Counted from the stretch's first letter, positions 17,862 to 32,561 are shown. The stretch is DNA of 64,000 bases from Puniceicoccaceae bacterium Marseille-Q1082 (GCA_904424815.1 CAJGBI010000002.1:434001-498000), one strand, 5' to 3'. Numbers and translations: made by a program. The notes: a model not told the origin generated them from the letters alone.

Positions 17862-18335
17862 TCACCAGCGAAGGTGCGCGAAAGCCCTGTTGGACTGCGC
17901 CATCTTGTGAACGTCTTCGCGCTTCTTGACGACCGTGCCGGTATTGTTGTAGGCGTCGACGAGCTCGGAGGCGAGGGCTTCGGACATCGCGACCCCCTTG
18001 CGGTTGTTGGCAGCGTCGATGAGCCAACGGAAAGCGAGCGTCTGCTGGCGGTCGAAGGAGACTTCGACGGGAACCTGGTAGGTGGCGCCGCCGACCCTGC
18101 GGGATTTCACCTCGAGCTTGGGGCGGACATTTTCGAGAGCCCCGAGGAGCAGGTCGATGGGGTCGCCCTTTTCGAGCTTTTCGCTGACGCGCTCTATGGC
18201 GCCGTAAACTATGCGCTCGGCGACGGTCTTCTTGCCGTTTTTCATCACCATGTTGATGAGGTGGCTGACGAGCGGGCTCTTGTAGCGCGAATCCGGAATG
18301 CGTTCTCTTTTTTCAGCTCTGTGTCTGCGTGACAT
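17862..18335 (-). CDS. rpsG: 30S ribosomal protein S7
   Basis: A 157-residue uS7 that initiates assembly of the 30S head and lies next to the E-site. It begins MSRRHRAEKRERIPDSRYKSPLVSHLINMVM and contains GGATYQVPVEV and the ending KREDVHKMAQSNRAFAHLRW. It lies 22 bp after rpsL and before fusA, the standard str order. Confidence 0.98.
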   Translation of the reverse strand: MSRRHRAEKRERIPDSRYKSPLVSHLINMVMKNGKKTVAERIVYGAIERVSEKLEKGDPIDLLLGALENVRPKLEVKSRRVGGATYQVPVEVSFDRQQTLAFRWLIDAANNRKGVAMSEALASELVDAYNNTGTVVKKREDVHKMAQSNRAFAHLRW

Positions 18336-18357
18336 ATCTGTGCCTTGCGTTTAAATT

Positions 18358-18744
18358 TTACTTCTTGGCGGCGGCCTTGGGGCGCTTTACGCCGTACTTG
18401 GAGCGGCTGCGGCGGCGCTTTTCAACGCCCATGCAGTCGAGCGCGCCGCGGACGATGTGGTAGCGGACGCCGGGGAGGTCCTTTACGCGGCCGCCGCGGA
18501 CGAGGACTACGCTGTGCTCCTGGAGGGAGTGCCCTTCGTCGGGAATGTAGGCGATGACTTCGTAGCCGGAGGTGAGGCGGACTTTTGCGACTTTGCGGAT
18601 GGCCGAGTTCGGCTTTTTGGGCGTGCGGGTCATCACCTGCACGCATACGCCGCGGCGAAACGGATTCGACTTCAGCGCCGGCGCCTTGGTCTTGGATACG
18701 GCCAACGTGCGCGGCTTGCGAACTAACTGGTTAATTGTAGGCAT
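18358..18744 (-). CDS. rpsL: 30S ribosomal protein S12
   Basis: A 128-residue uS12 of the decoding centre. The streptomycin-relevant segments are present: [13 protein letters not shown]-type (here [19 protein letters not shown]) and [21 protein letters not shown]. The lysines at the two classical resistance sites are both unaltered, so no target-based streptomycin resistance is indicated. It follows a 397-bp gap after rpoC and probably has its own promoter. Confidence 0.98.
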   Translation of the reverse strand: MPTINQLVRKPRTLAVSKTKAPALKSNPFRRGVCVQVMTRTPKKPNSAIRKVAKVRLTSGYEVIAYIPDEGHSLQEHSVVLVRGGRVKDLPGVRYHIVRGALDCMGVEKRRRSRSKYGVKRPKAAAKK

Positions 18745-18779
18745 ATTTTGTGTCTTTTAGAAAGAGAAAGATGAATGAA

Positions 18780-18808
18780 AGTATATAATCATCTCCCCTT
18801 GGCAAGTT
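18780..18808 (-). promoter_or_regulatory. possible promoter of the rpsL-rpsG-fusA-rpsJ transcript
   Basis: On the minus strand a good -10 TATACT (18780-18785) lies 17 bp from a poor -35 AACTTG (18803-18808), inside the AT-rich stretch before rpsL. The -35 is weak, so the exact position is uncertain. Confidence 0.35.
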
Positions 18809-19011
18809 TTATTTTGGTTTTTTTGCGATTAATTTTTTGGTATCCCGAAATTTCCCTTTGCAAACGGCGTTCTGAAGCCTTTCCGCCCTTCCCTTTCGGG
18901 ACGGCGCCTCCGCGCTTTGTTAAAGCGTTTTGGCGCGAACCGCCTCGCGGCGGAGCGGGAAGCCTCCCAAAACAAGGGCAACCTCCGGGACGTGTCTGGA
19001 GCCGGCTTCCC

Positions 19012-19038
19012 AAAAATCCTCCGCCGCAGGACGGCGGA
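19012..19038 (-). terminator. probable rpoBC terminator
   Basis: On the minus strand a 7-bp perfect stem (arms 19032-19038 and 19020-19026, 5-nt loop) is followed by GGA and five Ts (19012-19016). It lies 104 nt after the rpoC stop. Confidence 0.5.
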
Positions 19039-19141
19039 ATTGAGAGCGCCTTCGGCGGCGGCTCTTTTCGGACGAGAAAAAACGCTCCGCGCCCTCTCCA
19101 GCCTAAAAAGCCCGACCCGCCGGCTCCGAAATAAAGAAGTC

Positions 19142-23350
<4,209 letters not shown>

Positions 23351-23396
23351 ACGAAAATTTCCTTTTTAAAATTTGGCTTTTCGGGGAAAGCGCGCG

Positions 23397-26300
23397 CTAC
23401 CTGTCGAGCGCGTCGCTGTTTTCGGGCCTGATGTTCAGGCAGAGGCCCTGCATTTCCTTCATCAGAACGTTGAAAGACTGCGGAGTGCCGGCCTGCAAAG
23501 AGCTGTCTCCCTTGACGAGCTGCTCGTAAATCTTGGTTCTGCCCTGCACGTCGTCGGACTTGACCGTAAGCAGCTCCTGCAACGTGTAGGCCGCCCCGTA
23601 CGCTTCGAGCGCCCACACCTCCATCTCGCCGAACCTCTGGCCGCCGTACTGGGCCTTGCCGCCGAGGGGCTGCTGGGTGATGAGGCTGTAAGGGCCGACC
23701 GCGCGGGCGTGGATCTTGTCGGCGACGAGGTGGTTGAGCTTCATCATGTAGATGTAGCCGACAACTATCTCCTGGTCGAAATATTCGCCCGTGAGCCCGT
23801 CGATGAGGCGCACCTTGCCGCTCTCGGGAAGCCCCGAGTCTTTGAGGTAGCGGCGGATGTCCTTTTCGCTTATGCCGTCGAACACGGGAGTGGCGACCTT
23901 TATGCCAAGCTTCTTGCACGCCCAGCCGAGGTGCGTCTCGAGAACCTGCCCCACGTTCATTCGGGAGGGCACGCCCATCGGGTTGAGGCAGATTTCCACG
24001 GGGGTTCCGTCGGGCAGGTACGGCATGTCCTCTTCGGGGACTATGCGCGCGACAATGCCCTTGTTGCCGTGGCGCCCCGCCATCTTGTCGCCGACCTGAA
24101 TCTTGCGCTTGGTTGCGATGTAGACCTTGACGGTCTTTATGACGTTCTGGTCGGAGCTCTCGCCGCTTTCGATGGAGTCCACCTTGCGGGCGCGCTCCTT
24201 TTCGATTTCGTCGAACCTGCGCTGGTAGTTGTCGACGATCTCCATGATCTTTATGCGCACGGGGGACGGGTCGATGTCGATGTTTTTGGACACCGCGGCG
24301 AGGCGGCGCAGGAGGGTCTTGGTGATCTTCCTGTTTGCCTGTATGATTACCTCGCCCGTCTCGGAGTTGCGGACGTCGAGCGGGATTTTTTCGCCGAGCA
24401 GGACGTTGGAGAGCGCCTCGGTGAGGTCGTCGCGCAGCTTGTCGGTCTGGGCGCGGTGCTCTTCGTTGATCTTGCGGGTGCGGCGGCGGATGTCGCTCGT
24501 CGAAACCTTTTCGTTTTCGCGGTCGCTCTTGGTGGTCGTCTTGACGTCCATCACTATGCCCTTGACGCCCGAGGGGACGACGAGGGACGTGTCTTTGACG
24601 TCGGCCGCCTTTTCGCCGAATATGGCGCGCAGGAGCTTTTCCTCGGGAGCGAGCTCGGTCTCCGACTTCGGGGTGATCTTGCCCACGAGAATGTCGCCTG
24701 GCTTGACCTCCGCTCCGACGCGGATAACGCCGTTGCGGTCGAGGTTTTTGAGCGCCTCGTCGCCGACGTTGGGAATGTCGCGCGTGATTTCCTCGGGCCC
24801 GAGCTTGGTGTCGCGGGCGGTCACTTCGTATTCCTCGATGTGGACGGAGGTGAAGACGTCGTTTTTGATGAGCTTTTCGGAGAGCAGAATGGCGTCCTCA
24901 AAGTTGTAGCCGTTCCACGGCATAAAGGCGACCAGCACGTTCTTGCCGAGAGCGAGCTCGCCGTCTTCGGTGGCGGCGCCGTCGGCGAGTACTGTTCCAA
25001 CCTTCACCGCCTGCCCGCGCTTTACAACGGGTTTTTGGGTGAAGCAGGTGCAGGCGTTTGAGCGCATGAATTTGCGCAGCTCGTACACGAAAACGCCCTT
25101 GTCGGGGTCGCTCTTTATCTTGCCCTGAACCTTTTTGGGCATTTCGCCGTCGGAGGTGACGATTATCCTCTTGGCGTCGACGCTGGCGACCTTGCCGGCG
25201 GATTCGGAGAGCACCACCGTGCGGGAGTCCGTAGCAACCCTGCCCTCGATGCCGGTTCCCACGAGGGGCGCCTCGGTCTTGAGGAGCGGCACGCCCTGGC
25301 GCTGCATGTTCGAGCCCATGAGCGCGCGGTTGGCGTCGTCGTGTTCGAGGAACGGAATGATGCCGGCCGCGACTGATATGAGCTGCTTGGGGCTGACGTC
25401 CATGTAGTCGACTTCGGAAGGGTCGACTTCAAAAACTTCGTCGAATTTTCTGGCGGTCACGCGGCCGACGAGCTTGCCGTCCTTTATTTCGGAATTGGCC
25501 TGCGCCACGGTGAGCCCCTCTTCGTCGTCGGCGGAAAGGTAGTCTATCTTGTCGAGAACCCTGCCGTTTTCGACTTTCCTGTAAGGCGTTTCGATGAAGC
25601 CGAATTCGTTGATGCGCGCATAGCACGAAAGCGAATTGATCAGGCCGATGTTCGGGCCTTCGGGGGTTTCGATGGGGCAGATTCTGCCGTAGTGCGACGG
25701 ATGTACGTCGCGGACTTCAAAGCCCGCCCTCTCGCGGCTGAGCCCGCCCTGGCCGAGAGCCGAGAGCCTGCGCTTGTGCGTGAGCTCCGAGAGCGGGTTT
25801 ATCTGGTCCATGAACTGCGAGAGCTGGTTGCGCGCGAAAAAGTCGCGTATGACGGTCGTCATGACCTTGGTGTTGACCAGGCGCGACGGAGTGAGGGAGT
25901 CGCTGTTCTGGTCGGTGGCGTTCATGCGCTCGCGGATGAGCTTTTCGGTGCGCGCCAACCCCATGCGGCACTGGTTGGCGAGAAGTTCGCCCACCGTGCG
26001 GACGCGGCGGCTGCCGAGGTTGTCGATGTCGTCGATGACCCCTTCGCCCTTCTTGAGCTTGCAGAGGTATTTGGTGCCGGCGACAATGTCCTCGCTCGTG
26101 AGCGTGCGGGTTTCCAGGGGCGTGGACAGGCCGAGCTTCTGGTTGATCTTAAAGCGGCCGACGCGCCCGAGGTCGTAGCGCTTGGGGTCGCGGAGAGTGC
26201 GGCGCAGGAGGGCGCGGGCGTTTTCGGTTGTCACGGGTTCGCCCGGGCGCAGCTGGGTGTAGATGTATTTTAACGCGCTCTCCTCGTTCTTGGTCTTGTC

Positions 26301-27164
26301 CTTTTTGATTGCGCGGACGATGGCGCCGTCGTCGACGGTGGTGTCGATGACCTTAAATTCGCGGATATTTGCCGCCTTGAACTTTTGGACGGCTATGGTG
26401 GTGAGAGTCTCGTACTGTTTGAGGAGCACGACGCCCTTGGCGGGGTCGGTGACGGGCTCGGCGAGAACGAAGTGCGAGATGTTCTCCATCTTCAAAGCCT
26501 TGTCGACGGAGAGATCCTCCACTTTGTAGAAAAGGTTTACAATCTCCTGGTCGGAGCTGTGGCCGAATGCGCGCAGGAGAGTTGTGATTAGGAACTTGCG
26601 GCGGCGGCGGCGGCGGTCGATATAGACGTAGAGAAGGTCGTTCTGGTCGAACTGCACTTCCACCCAAGTGCCGCGGTCGGGAATCAGGCGGAAGGAGTAG
26701 AGCATCTTGTCCGAGCTGTGGAGGGTCTGCTCAAAGCAAATGCCGGGGCTGCGGTGCAGCTGGCTCACGACGACGCGCTCGGCGCCGTTTACAATGAAGC
26801 TGCCGCTCTTGGTCATCATGTTGATGTCGCCCATGAATATGCGCTCTTCCTGCGTGCGGTCTTCCTCCCGCAGGCGGAAAGTGACGTGCAGGGCGACAGA
26901 GTAGGTCGCGCCCTCCTTTATGCACTCTACTTCGCTCATCTTCGGCCCCACGAGGTCGTAGGAGACGTATTCGAGCTTGTGCTTGCCGTCGTAGCTTTCT
27001 ATCGGGAAAATTTCGCTGAACACCGCGTGAAGGCCGACCTGCCTGCGCTTCGACGGCGGGACGTCCATCTGAAGGAAATCCACATAGGAATTGAGCTGGT
27101 TCTCAATTAGATTCGGAAGCGGTATGACTTCCTTCAATTTTCCAAAGTTCTTTCGCTCTGACAT
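23397..27164 (-). CDS. rpoB: DNA-directed RNA polymerase beta subunit
   Basis: The 1255-residue beta subunit. The rifampicin-pocket region reads [41 protein letters not shown] with the usual sensitive residues. The C-terminal [24 protein letters not shown] block is conserved. It lacks the large lineage inserts of proteobacterial RpoB. It starts a gene pair with rpoC and is separated from rplL by 358 bp. Confidence 0.98.
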   Translation of the reverse strand: MSERKNFGKLKEVIPLPNLIENQLNSYVDFLQMDVPPSKRRQVGLHAVFSEIFPIESYDGKHKLEYVSYDLVGPKMSEVECIKEGATYSVALHVTFRLREEDRTQEERIFMGDINMMTKSGSFIVNGAERVVVSQLHRSPGICFEQTLHSSDKMLYSFRLIPDRGTWVEVQFDQNDLLYVYIDRRRRRRKFLITTLLRAFGHSSDQEIVNLFYKVEDLSVDKALKMENISHFVLAEPVTDPAKGVVLLKQYETLTTIAVQKFKAANIREFKVIDTTVDDGAIVRAIKKDKTKNEESALKYIYTQLRPGEPVTTENARALLRRTLRDPKRYDLGRVGRFKINQKLGLSTPLETRTLTSEDIVAGTKYLCKLKKGEGVIDDIDNLGSRRVRTVGELLANQCRMGLARTEKLIRERMNATDQNSDSLTPSRLVNTKVMTTVIRDFFARNQLSQFMDQINPLSELTHKRRLSALGQGGLSRERAGFEVRDVHPSHYGRICPIETPEGPNIGLINSLSCYARINEFGFIETPYRKVENGRVLDKIDYLSADDEEGLTVAQANSEIKDGKLVGRVTARKFDEVFEVDPSEVDYMDVSPKQLISVAAGIIPFLEHDDANRALMGSNMQRQGVPLLKTEAPLVGTGIEGRVATDSRTVVLSESAGKVASVDAKRIIVTSDGEMPKKVQGKIKSDPDKGVFVYELRKFMRSNACTCFTQKPVVKRGQAVKVGTVLADGAATEDGELALGKNVLVAFMPWNGYNFEDAILLSEKLIKNDVFTSVHIEEYEVTARDTKLGPEEITRDIPNVGDEALKNLDRNGVIRVGAEVKPGDILVGKITPKSETELAPEEKLLRAIFGEKAADVKDTSLVVPSGVKGIVMDVKTTTKSDRENEKVSTSDIRRRTRKINEEHRAQTDKLRDDLTEALSNVLLGEKIPLDVRNSETGEVIIQANRKITKTLLRRLAAVSKNIDIDPSPVRIKIMEIVDNYQRRFDEIEKERARKVDSIESGESSDQNVIKTVKVYIATKRKIQVGDKMAGRHGNKGIVARIVPEEDMPYLPDGTPVEICLNPMGVPSRMNVGQVLETHLGWACKKLGIKVATPVFDGISEKDIRRYLKDSGLPESGKVRLIDGLTGEYFDQEIVVGYIYMMKLNHLVADKIHARAVGPYSLITQQPLGGKAQYGGQRFGEMEVWALEAYGAAYTLQELLTVKSDDVQGRTKIYEQLVKGDSSLQAGTPQSFNVLMKEMQGLCLNIRPENSDALDR

Positions 27165-27522
27165 ATTCTTGGAGATGCTTTGTTGTTGAATTCCCTAAAA
27201 ATTTTGCAAAATCTCCCCCGCCTGTCGGAGAAAGCCGCATTGCCGGCCTTTCCAGTTGGGAAAATTGCCCGCGCGTCCCTCCGCGCGCCGCCGGAGTCAG
27301 CCGCATTCAAAACGGCGCGCCCTCGCGCGCCTTCCCCGCCAAACGCCGCGCGGGCCGAAATCGGGGAAGCGTTATTTCGCAAAATTTTTAAAGAACTTAA
27401 ATTTTATCCCCGTTTTTTCGCTTCGGGATTTTTAAGCGTAAAAAGCGGACAGCCGCGGAACCCCTTTTGAGGGGCTCCGCGGACTCTCCGCGAAAGCCTT
27501 AATGCCGTAAATCCAAAGTCGC
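27165..27522 (-). other. 358-bp gap between rplL and rpoB
   Basis: No gene is seen. In the minus direction, a strong hairpin lies about 40-70 nt after rplL (27453-27482), followed by an AT-rich segment (about 27350-27430) and a 175-bp leader before rpoB. The AT-rich part is a likely rpoBC promoter region, but I saw no convincing pair of hexamers. The hairpin may act as a partial terminator that lowers rpoBC expression relative to rplJL, as in other bacteria. Confidence 0.5.
27440..27482 (-). terminator. terminator or attenuator after rplL
   Basis: On the minus strand, arms 27471-27482 and 27453-27464 pair over about 10 of 12 bases (CCGCGG and GGGG/CCCC blocks). A run of five Ts (27440-27444) follows 8 nt later. 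The spacing between stem and T-run is long, so termination may be partial. Confidence 0.5.
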
Positions 27523-27900
27523 TTACTTGACTTCGACTTCGGCGCCGGCGTCCTTGAGCTTCTTGGCGATTTCTTCGGCTTCGGCCTTGGCGACGCCTTC
27601 CTTGATGGTCTTGGGCGCGCCTTCGACGAGGGCCTTGGCTTCGGCGAGGCCGAGCGAGGTAATCGCGCGGACTTCCTTGATGACCGCGATCTTCTTGGAG
27701 GCGTCGACGGACTTGAGAACGACGTCGAAAGCGTCCTTTTCCTCGGCGGGGGCCGCTGCTGCGGCGCCCGCTACGACCGCCACGGGAGCGGCGGCGCTGA
27801 CGCCCCACTTGTCTTCGAGCTCCTTGACGAGAGCGGCGATGTCGATAACCGAAAGGCCGCTGAGCCATTCTATAACCTGATCTTTTGTAATGTCTGCCAT
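27523..27900 (-). CDS. rplL: 50S ribosomal protein L7/L12
   Basis: The 125-residue stalk protein that recruits translation GTPases. The N-terminal dimerisation domain is followed by an Ala-rich hinge (about residues 36-52) and the C-terminal domain with [37 protein letters not shown], ending in EVEVK. Length is normal. A 167-bp gap without genes separates it from rplJ upstream. Confidence 0.98.
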   Translation of the reverse strand: MADITKDQVIEWLSGLSVIDIAALVKELEDKWGVSAAAPVAVVAGAAAAAPAEEKDAFDVVLKSVDASKKIAVIKEVRAITSLGLAEAKALVEGAPKTIKEGVAKAEAEEIAKKLKDAGAEVEVK

Positions 27901-28067
27901 GATTTGTTTCTCCTTTGGACGCTTAGCGTTCCGGCCGGAACATTTAAGGGGCCGCGCCCCCTAAGCTTGTCCTTTAGTTGTTTTCGTTTTGCCCGCCCTC
28001 GCCGACAGATGCGCAAAGGCGGGCGCAAGATGGTTTCAAAAGCGGGCGGCGCGCCCGCGGACGCGGG

Positions 28068-28559
28068 CTATTCCGCCTTGCCTTCGAGCTTTTCGGCGTG
28101 CACGAAGAGGACGCGCACCATCTGCTTGGCGGGCGTCGAGAGCAGCGAGAGGAACTGCGCGCGCAGTTCGGGAAGGCTCGGGAGGCTGCCGAGGTGCTCG
28201 ACTTCGGCCTTGGTCATGAGCTTTTCGCCGAGTATGCCGATTTTAACCGTGGCGTTTTCGCGGTCCTTGAAGAAGTTGACGACCGCCTTGGCTACCGCAG
28301 CGGCGTCGTCGCCGCCGCTGATGATGCCCGTGGGCCCCTGCAAAACCTCCGAAAAGTCGGGGAGGTTGAGCTCCTTGGCTGCGAGGGCGATTATAGAGTT
28401 CTTCGCGATGTGGTACTGCGCGCCAACCGCGGCGAGAGCCTTGCGGAATTCCGCGGCGTTGGCGACAGTCACCCCCGTAAAGTTTACGAGAAAGACGTGC
28501 TCTGACGCGCCGAGATTCGCGCGGGCTTCTTCGAGAAGGTATTTTTTTTCTGGTCTCAT
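28068..28559 (-). CDS. rplJ: 50S ribosomal protein L10
   Basis: A 163-residue uL10 that forms the base of the L7/L12 stalk. The N-terminal domain has ANLGASEHVFLVNFTGVTVANAAEFRKAL and the region binding rRNA; the C-terminal helix that carries the L12 dimers ends in VLFVHAEKLEGKAE. It starts only 17 bp after rplA, so there is no room for a long separate L10 leader; a GGGAGGAG ribosome site is present. Confidence 0.97.
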   Translation of the reverse strand: MRPEKKYLLEEARANLGASEHVFLVNFTGVTVANAAEFRKALAAVGAQYHIAKNSIIALAAKELNLPDFSEVLQGPTGIISGGDDAAAVAKAVVNFFKDRENATVKIGILGEKLMTKAEVEHLGSLPSLPELRAQFLSLLSTPAKQMVRVLFVHAEKLEGKAE

Positions 28560-28576
28560 TGTTGTGGCTCCTCCCG

Positions 28577-29263
28577 TTATTCGGCGGCTTCGGCGAGGTC
28601 GACCTTGACGCCGGGGCTCATCGTCGAGCTGATTGTTATGGAGTTGATGAACTTGCCCTTTATCATTTCGGGGCGCGCGGCGGCGACGCTCGAAAGCGCG
28701 GCCCTGGCGTTCTCGACGAGCTTGTCGTTGGCGAAGCTGCGCTTGCCGACGACGACCGAGAGGTTGGCGGTCTTGTCCATCTTGTATTCGACCCTTCCGC
28801 CCTTGACTTCCTTGATGGCGGACTCCACATCGTCGGTGACTGTGCCGCTCTTGGGATTGGGCATGAGGCCGCGCGGGCCGAGTATGCGCGCGAGCTTGCG
28901 GACTTCCTTCATCGCGGAAGTGGTGGCGACGGCGACGTCGAATTCCATCCAGCCGCCCTCGATTTCCTTTATGAGATCTTCGAGCCCCGCCTTGTCGGCG
29001 CCGGCGGCAATCGCGGATTCCGCGTGGTCGGTAAACACGACGACCCTCACTTTTTTGCCGCTTCCGTTGGGGAGGCGAACCGTGCCGCGAACCATCTGGT
29101 TGCTCTGCTTGGGATCGACGTTGAGTTTGAACGAGAGCTCGACGGTTTCGTCGAAGCCCGCTTTCGGCATGGACTGGAGGGCCGCCACCGCGTCGGCGAG
29201 CGCCGACGGCTTCTGGGCGAGCGATTCAGCCGCCTTCCTGTATCTTTTGCTTCTTTTAACCAT
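28577..29263 (-). CDS. rplA: 50S ribosomal protein L1
   Basis: A 228-residue uL1 of the mobile E-site stalk. It starts MVKRSKRYRKAAESLA and contains GTVRLPNGSGKKVRVVVF and ARILGPRGLMPNPKSGTVTDDV, the hallmark of the family. In other bacteria L1 represses rplK-rplA translation. A 146-bp gap without genes separates it from rplK. Confidence 0.98.
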   Translation of the reverse strand: MVKRSKRYRKAAESLAQKPSALADAVAALQSMPKAGFDETVELSFKLNVDPKQSNQMVRGTVRLPNGSGKKVRVVVFTDHAESAIAAGADKAGLEDLIKEIEGGWMEFDVAVATTSAMKEVRKLARILGPRGLMPNPKSGTVTDDVESAIKEVKGGRVEYKMDKTANLSVVVGKRSFANDKLVENARAALSSVAAARPEMIKGKFINSITISSTMSPGVKVDLAEAAE

Positions 29264-29409
29264 GACTTTTTGCTTTTTGTCTCCTGCTTTTGATGCAGTG
29301 CGGTTGTTGGCGCCTTTCGGCGAAAAAAATTTTTTAGCGCGCCCGCGCGCCTTCGCGGAAAACCGCGCCCTTTAACTGGCGCGCTTCGCGCCGGACGGAT
29401 GCCGCGGGC

Positions 29410-29835
29410 TCAGCCCACGACTTCAATGCCCATCGAGCGGGCGGTGCCTTCGATGATTTTGCAGGCGGCTTCGAGCTGCGAGGCGTTGAGATCCTTTTCC
29501 TTGATCTTGACGATTTCCTTTATCTGCGCCTTCGTCACCTTGCCCACCTTGTCGACGTTGGGCTTGGCGCTCGCGGTCGCGACTCCCGCGGCCTTTTTGA
29601 GCAGCACCGCGGCCGGCGGCGACTTGAGAATGAAAGTGAAAGACTTGTCTTGATATACGGAAATGACCACGGGCAGAACCATGCCGGCCTGGTCTTTGGT
29701 GCGGGCGTTGAACTCTTTGCAGAATCCCATGATGTTCACGCCTGCGGCGCCGAGGGCGGGACCGACCGGCGGGGCGGGATTCGCGGCGCCGGCGGGGAGC
29801 TGCAGCTTGATTTGTTTTACTACTTTCTTTGCCAT
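29410..29835 (-). CDS. rplK: 50S ribosomal protein L11
   Basis: A 141-residue uL11 of the GTPase-associated centre. It has the proline-rich N-domain ([38 protein letters not shown]) and the RNA-binding C-domain ending [14 protein letters not shown]. It follows nusG by 62 bp. Confidence 0.98.
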   Translation of the reverse strand: MAKKVVKQIKLQLPAGAANPAPPVGPALGAAGVNIMGFCKEFNARTKDQAGMVLPVVISVYQDKSFTFILKSPPAAVLLKKAAGVATASAKPNVDKVGKVTKAQIKEIVKIKEKDLNASQLEAACKIIEGTARSMGIEVVG

Positions 29836-29897
29836 TTTTGTGTTTTCCTATGGAATTTTCTACGCCTGAGGCTGTGCGTAAATTATTGTGCGTAAAT

Positions 29898-30485
29898 TTA
29901 TTTGCCGGAATCCTCAACCCGCGCAACCTGCCAGTATTCGAGCTCGACGGGCGTAAACCTGCCGAATATCGAGACGCTGACTTTGAGCTTGCCCCTCTCG
30001 GGGTCGATTTCGTCGATTCTGCCGGTGAGGCTCACAAACGGGCCGTCGTTTATCTTGACCTCTTCGCCGACCTCGAAAGACACCTTCGGCTTTTCAGTGC
30101 CCTTGGACTGGTCGATCTGCTCGAATATCCTTTCGATTTCGGGCTGTTTCAGAGCCACGGGGCGTTCGCCGCCCATGAAATTGATGACCCCGTTTATGCC
30201 GCGCACGAAGTACCACGGCTTTTCGAGAAAATTTTCGTCGTCGTCGTACAGTTTGACGCGCACAAAGATGTAGCCCGGGTAAAGGTTGCGGGTGTGAACC
30301 TTTTTCTTCCCGTTCTTGATTTCGGAAATCGTTTCGGTGGGCAGGAGGATGTCGTCCTTTGAAATGTACGCGCCCATGTCCTCGATGTCTATCTGGCGCT
30401 TGAGCGATTCCACCGCCTTTTTCTCCATATTGGAGCGCGTCTGAACCGCGTACCACTTGCGATTGTCGTCCGATGAGCCGTCCAT
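29898..30485 (-). CDS. nusG: transcription termination/antitermination factor NusG
   Basis: A 195-residue NusG that binds RNA polymerase and couples it to Rho or to the ribosome. The N-terminal NGN domain starts RKWYAVQTRSNMEKKAVESLKRQ and includes VRNLYPGYIFVRV-type sequence. The C-terminal KOW domain has FEVGEEVKINDGPFVSLTGRIDEIDPERGKLKVSVSIFGR. It starts 4 bp after secE and leads into rplK. Confidence 0.97.
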   Translation of the reverse strand: MDGSSDDNRKWYAVQTRSNMEKKAVESLKRQIDIEDMGAYISKDDILLPTETISEIKNGKKKVHTRNLYPGYIFVRVKLYDDDENFLEKPWYFVRGINGVINFMGGERPVALKQPEIERIFEQIDQSKGTEKPKVSFEVGEEVKINDGPFVSLTGRIDEIDPERGKLKVSVSIFGRFTPVELEYWQVARVEDSGK

Positions 30486-30489
30486 TTGA

Positions 30490-30702
30490 TTACTTTCCGC
30501 CCCTGACGAGCGAGGTCAGCAAGTCGACCACATTGTAGATGGAGAAGTCCGCGAGGCTCACGAATATGCCGAGCAAGCCTATCGCCACGAAGACGACCAG
30601 CACCGAATTCAAAAGCTCGGAGCGCGTCGGCCACGCGGCTTTTTTGAGCTCCACGGCCGTCTCATTATAGAACTGTCTGACTTTGCGAAATGGATTTGTC
30701 AT
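30490..30702 (-). CDS. secE: protein translocase subunit SecE
   Basis: A 70-residue single-span SecE. Residues ~3-28 form the cytoplasmic amphipathic helix with the family motif ELKKAAWPTRSEL, followed by one membrane helix (about 30-57). I chose the ATG at 30702 because an in-frame extension to 30798 would begin at the tRNA-Trp edge and adds no homology. Position between tRNA-Trp and nusG is typical. Confidence 0.95.
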   Translation of the reverse strand: MTNPFRKVRQFYNETAVELKKAAWPTRSELLNSVLVVFVAIGLLGIFVSLADFSIYNVVDLLTSLVRGGK

Positions 30703-30799
30703 TGTAATGTGCGATTGCCGCCTCTGGAGAAGCTTGCGCGCTTGCTGTTGCGCCCGAACGGCTCCTGAAAAAAGCCGCTCGCGAGCGTTAAAGAACAAA

Positions 30800-30872
30800 C
30801 AGGGGCTGAGGGACTCGAACCCCCAACACGCGGTTTTGGAGACCGCTGCTCTACCAATTGAACTAAACCCCT
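30800..30872 (-). tRNA. tRNA-Trp (CCA)
   Basis: A 73-nt cloverleaf with a 7-bp acceptor stem (AGGGGTT with AGCCCCT, one G-U type pair), D-arm, anticodon loop CTCCAAA reading UGG, and a T-arm with GGTTCGAGT. The 3' CCA is not encoded. It lies between tuf and secE, as in many bacteria. Confidence 0.95.
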
Positions 30873-30944
30873 ATTGTTGAAAATCGTTGCGTTTTATCCG
30901 AAACCGCGGGCGCGTCAATAAAATAATTTCCGCGCCGCAATTTC

Positions 30945-30983
30945 GTTAGACGCCAAAGCCGGAAAGGCCGCAACCCTTCCGGC
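30945..30983 (-). terminator. weak hairpin downstream of tuf
   Basis: On the minus strand the arms 30974-30983 and 30958-30967 pair over ten bases with one wobble and a 6-nt loop. Only three Ts follow, so it may be a processing or attenuation structure between tuf and tRNA-Trp rather than a full stop. Confidence 0.3.
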
Positions 30984-31003
30984 GAAGGCTTAAATCGGGA
31001 AAA

Positions 31004-32194
31004 CTAAGCGATGATTTCCGAGATGCGTCCCGCGCCGATGGTGCGGCCGCCTTCGCGGATTGCAAAACGCTGCCCCTTTTCCATGGCGATCGGCTTCTGG
31101 AGCTCGATTTCAATGGAGAGGTTGTCGCCCGGCATGACCATTTCGACGCCTTCGGGGAGCTTGCAGACGCCGGTGACGTCGGCGGTTCCGAAGAAGAACT
31201 GGGGACGGTAGTTCGTGAAGAAGGGGGTGTGGCGTCCGCCTTCGTCCTTGGTGAGGACGTAGATTTCGGCCTTGGCCTTCGTGTGCGGGGTTATGGAACC
31301 GGGCTTGGCGAGCACCTGGCCGCGCTGGATCTGGTTCTTTTCAATGCCGCGCAGGAGGAGGCCGACGTTGTCGCCCGCCTGGCCCTGGTCGAGGAGCTTG
31401 CGGAACATTTCGACGCCCGTGACGGTGGTCTTGCGGGTTTCGCCCATGCCGACGATTTCAACTTCGTCGCCGACCTTGACGACGCCGCGCTCGATGCGGC
31501 CCGTGGCGACCGTGCCGCGGCCGGTGATCGAGAACACGTCCTCGATGCTCATCATGAAAGGCTTGTCGATCGGGCGTTCCGGTTCGGGAATTTCGGAGTC
31601 GATGGCGTCCATGAGCTGGTCGATGGACTTGACGCCGAATTCGGTGCCTTCGAGGGCGCCGAGGGCCGAGCCGTGGATGATCTTGATGTCGTCGCCCTTG
31701 TAGTTGTACTTGTTGAGGAGGTCGCGGACTTCCATTTCAACGAGCTCGAGGAGCTCCTTGTCGTCGACGAGGTCGCACTTGTTGAGGAAGACTACGATCT
31801 GCGGAACGCCGACCTGGCGCGCCAAAAGGATGTGTTCGCGCGTCTGGGGCATCGGGCCGTCGGCGGCGGAGACCACGAGGATTGCGCCGTCCATCTGGGC
31901 CGCGCCCGTGATCATGTTCTTTACGAAGTCCGCGTGCCCGGGGCAGTCTACGTGCGCGTAGTGGCGGGTGGGGGTTTCGTATTCAACGTGGGCGACAGCG
32001 ATGGTAACCGTCTTGGTCGCGTCGCGAACAGTGCCGCCCTTGGCAATGTCCTGATAGGACTTAAACTGCGCCAGGCCCTTGTCCGACTGAACCTTCAGGA
32101 TTGCGGTCGTGAGAGTAGTCTTGCCATGGTCGATGTGGCCGATGGTGCCTACGTTTACGTGTGGTTTCGTTCTGACGAATGATTCTTTCGACAT
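31004..32194 (-). CDS. tuf: elongation factor Tu
   Basis: A 396-residue GTPase that delivers aminoacyl-tRNA to the ribosome. The P-loop GHIDHGKTT is at residues 19-27, followed by DCPGHADF and NKCD. Domains II and III are complete, with the kirromycin-relevant region near [14 protein letters not shown]. It is placed tRNA-Thr, tuf, tRNA-Trp, the tufB arrangement; no second copy follows fusA in this window. Confidence 0.98.
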   Translation of the reverse strand: MSKESFVRTKPHVNVGTIGHIDHGKTTLTTAILKVQSDKGLAQFKSYQDIAKGGTVRDATKTVTIAVAHVEYETPTRHYAHVDCPGHADFVKNMITGAAQMDGAILVVSAADGPMPQTREHILLARQVGVPQIVVFLNKCDLVDDKELLELVEMEVRDLLNKYNYKGDDIKIIHGSALGALEGTEFGVKSIDQLMDAIDSEIPEPERPIDKPFMMSIEDVFSITGRGTVATGRIERGVVKVGDEVEIVGMGETRKTTVTGVEMFRKLLDQGQAGDNVGLLLRGIEKNQIQRGQVLAKPGSITPHTKAKAEIYVLTKDEGGRHTPFFTNYRPQFFFGTADVTGVCKLPEGVEMVMPGDNLSIEIELQKPIAMEKGQRFAIREGGRTIGAGRISEIIA

Positions 32195-32243
32195 GGTTCT
32201 TTCGGTTTTCTTTTGATAGGTTTTGTTGATGACCTTTTTAGCG

Positions 32244-32316
32244 AGCCCCAGAGCGGATTTGAACCGCCGACCCCGTCCTTACCAAGGACGTGCTCTACCG
32301 GCTGAGCTACCGGGGC
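32244..32316 (-). tRNA. tRNA-Thr (GGT)
   Basis: A 73-nt cloverleaf: acceptor GCCCCGG with CTGGGGC, D-arm GTAGCTCAGCCGGTAGAGC, anticodon loop TTGGTAA reading ACC/ACU, T-arm with GGTTCAAAT. The CCA is not encoded. It lies 49 bp upstream of tuf and is probably co-transcribed. Confidence 0.95.
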
Positions 32317-32322
32317 GTGACT

Positions 32323-32350
32323 AAAAAAGCCGCCAGTTATCTGGCGTTTT
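32323..32350. terminator. terminator-like hairpin upstream of tRNA-Thr
   Basis: A perfect 6-bp stem CGCCAG/CTGGCG with a 4-nt loop (32331-32346). On the minus strand it is followed by GC and six Ts; on the plus strand by four Ts. No minus-strand gene ends here, so it may act as an attenuator in the leader of the tRNA-Thr/tuf transcript. Confidence 0.4.
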
Positions 32351-32561
32351 CAATTGAAAGTGATAAAAGATGCATTTTATAAATTTCCGCGTCAATATTT
32401 TTTTTCAAAATTTTTATCTGCGGCGGCGGGAGGGGGGCGCATGGGCGGCTTTAAACTTAACAATTTGCGCAAAAGCAAATTAAATAAAAATTTTCGCGCG
32501 AGCCGCCGTTTTTTCGGACAAAAGCCTTGCGCCGGCGCGCCGCGGAAGCTTTTTTGGGGCG

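Larger units (their letters stand above)
18745..19141 (-). other. 397-bp gap between rpoC and rpsL: terminator and promoter region
   Basis: No gene is seen on either strand. In the minus direction it contains a hairpin terminator about 100 nt after the rpoC stop (19012-19038), other GC-rich inverted repeats without T-runs, and then an AT-rich segment (about 18745-18850) that probably holds the rpsL promoter. Confidence 0.6.

Noticed and set aside
32380-32400. TTGACG near 32390 as a -35 of the tRNA-Thr/tuf promoter
   Set aside because: No acceptable -10 lies at 16-18 bp; TATAAA is only 8 bp away and TTTATC is 22 bp away.
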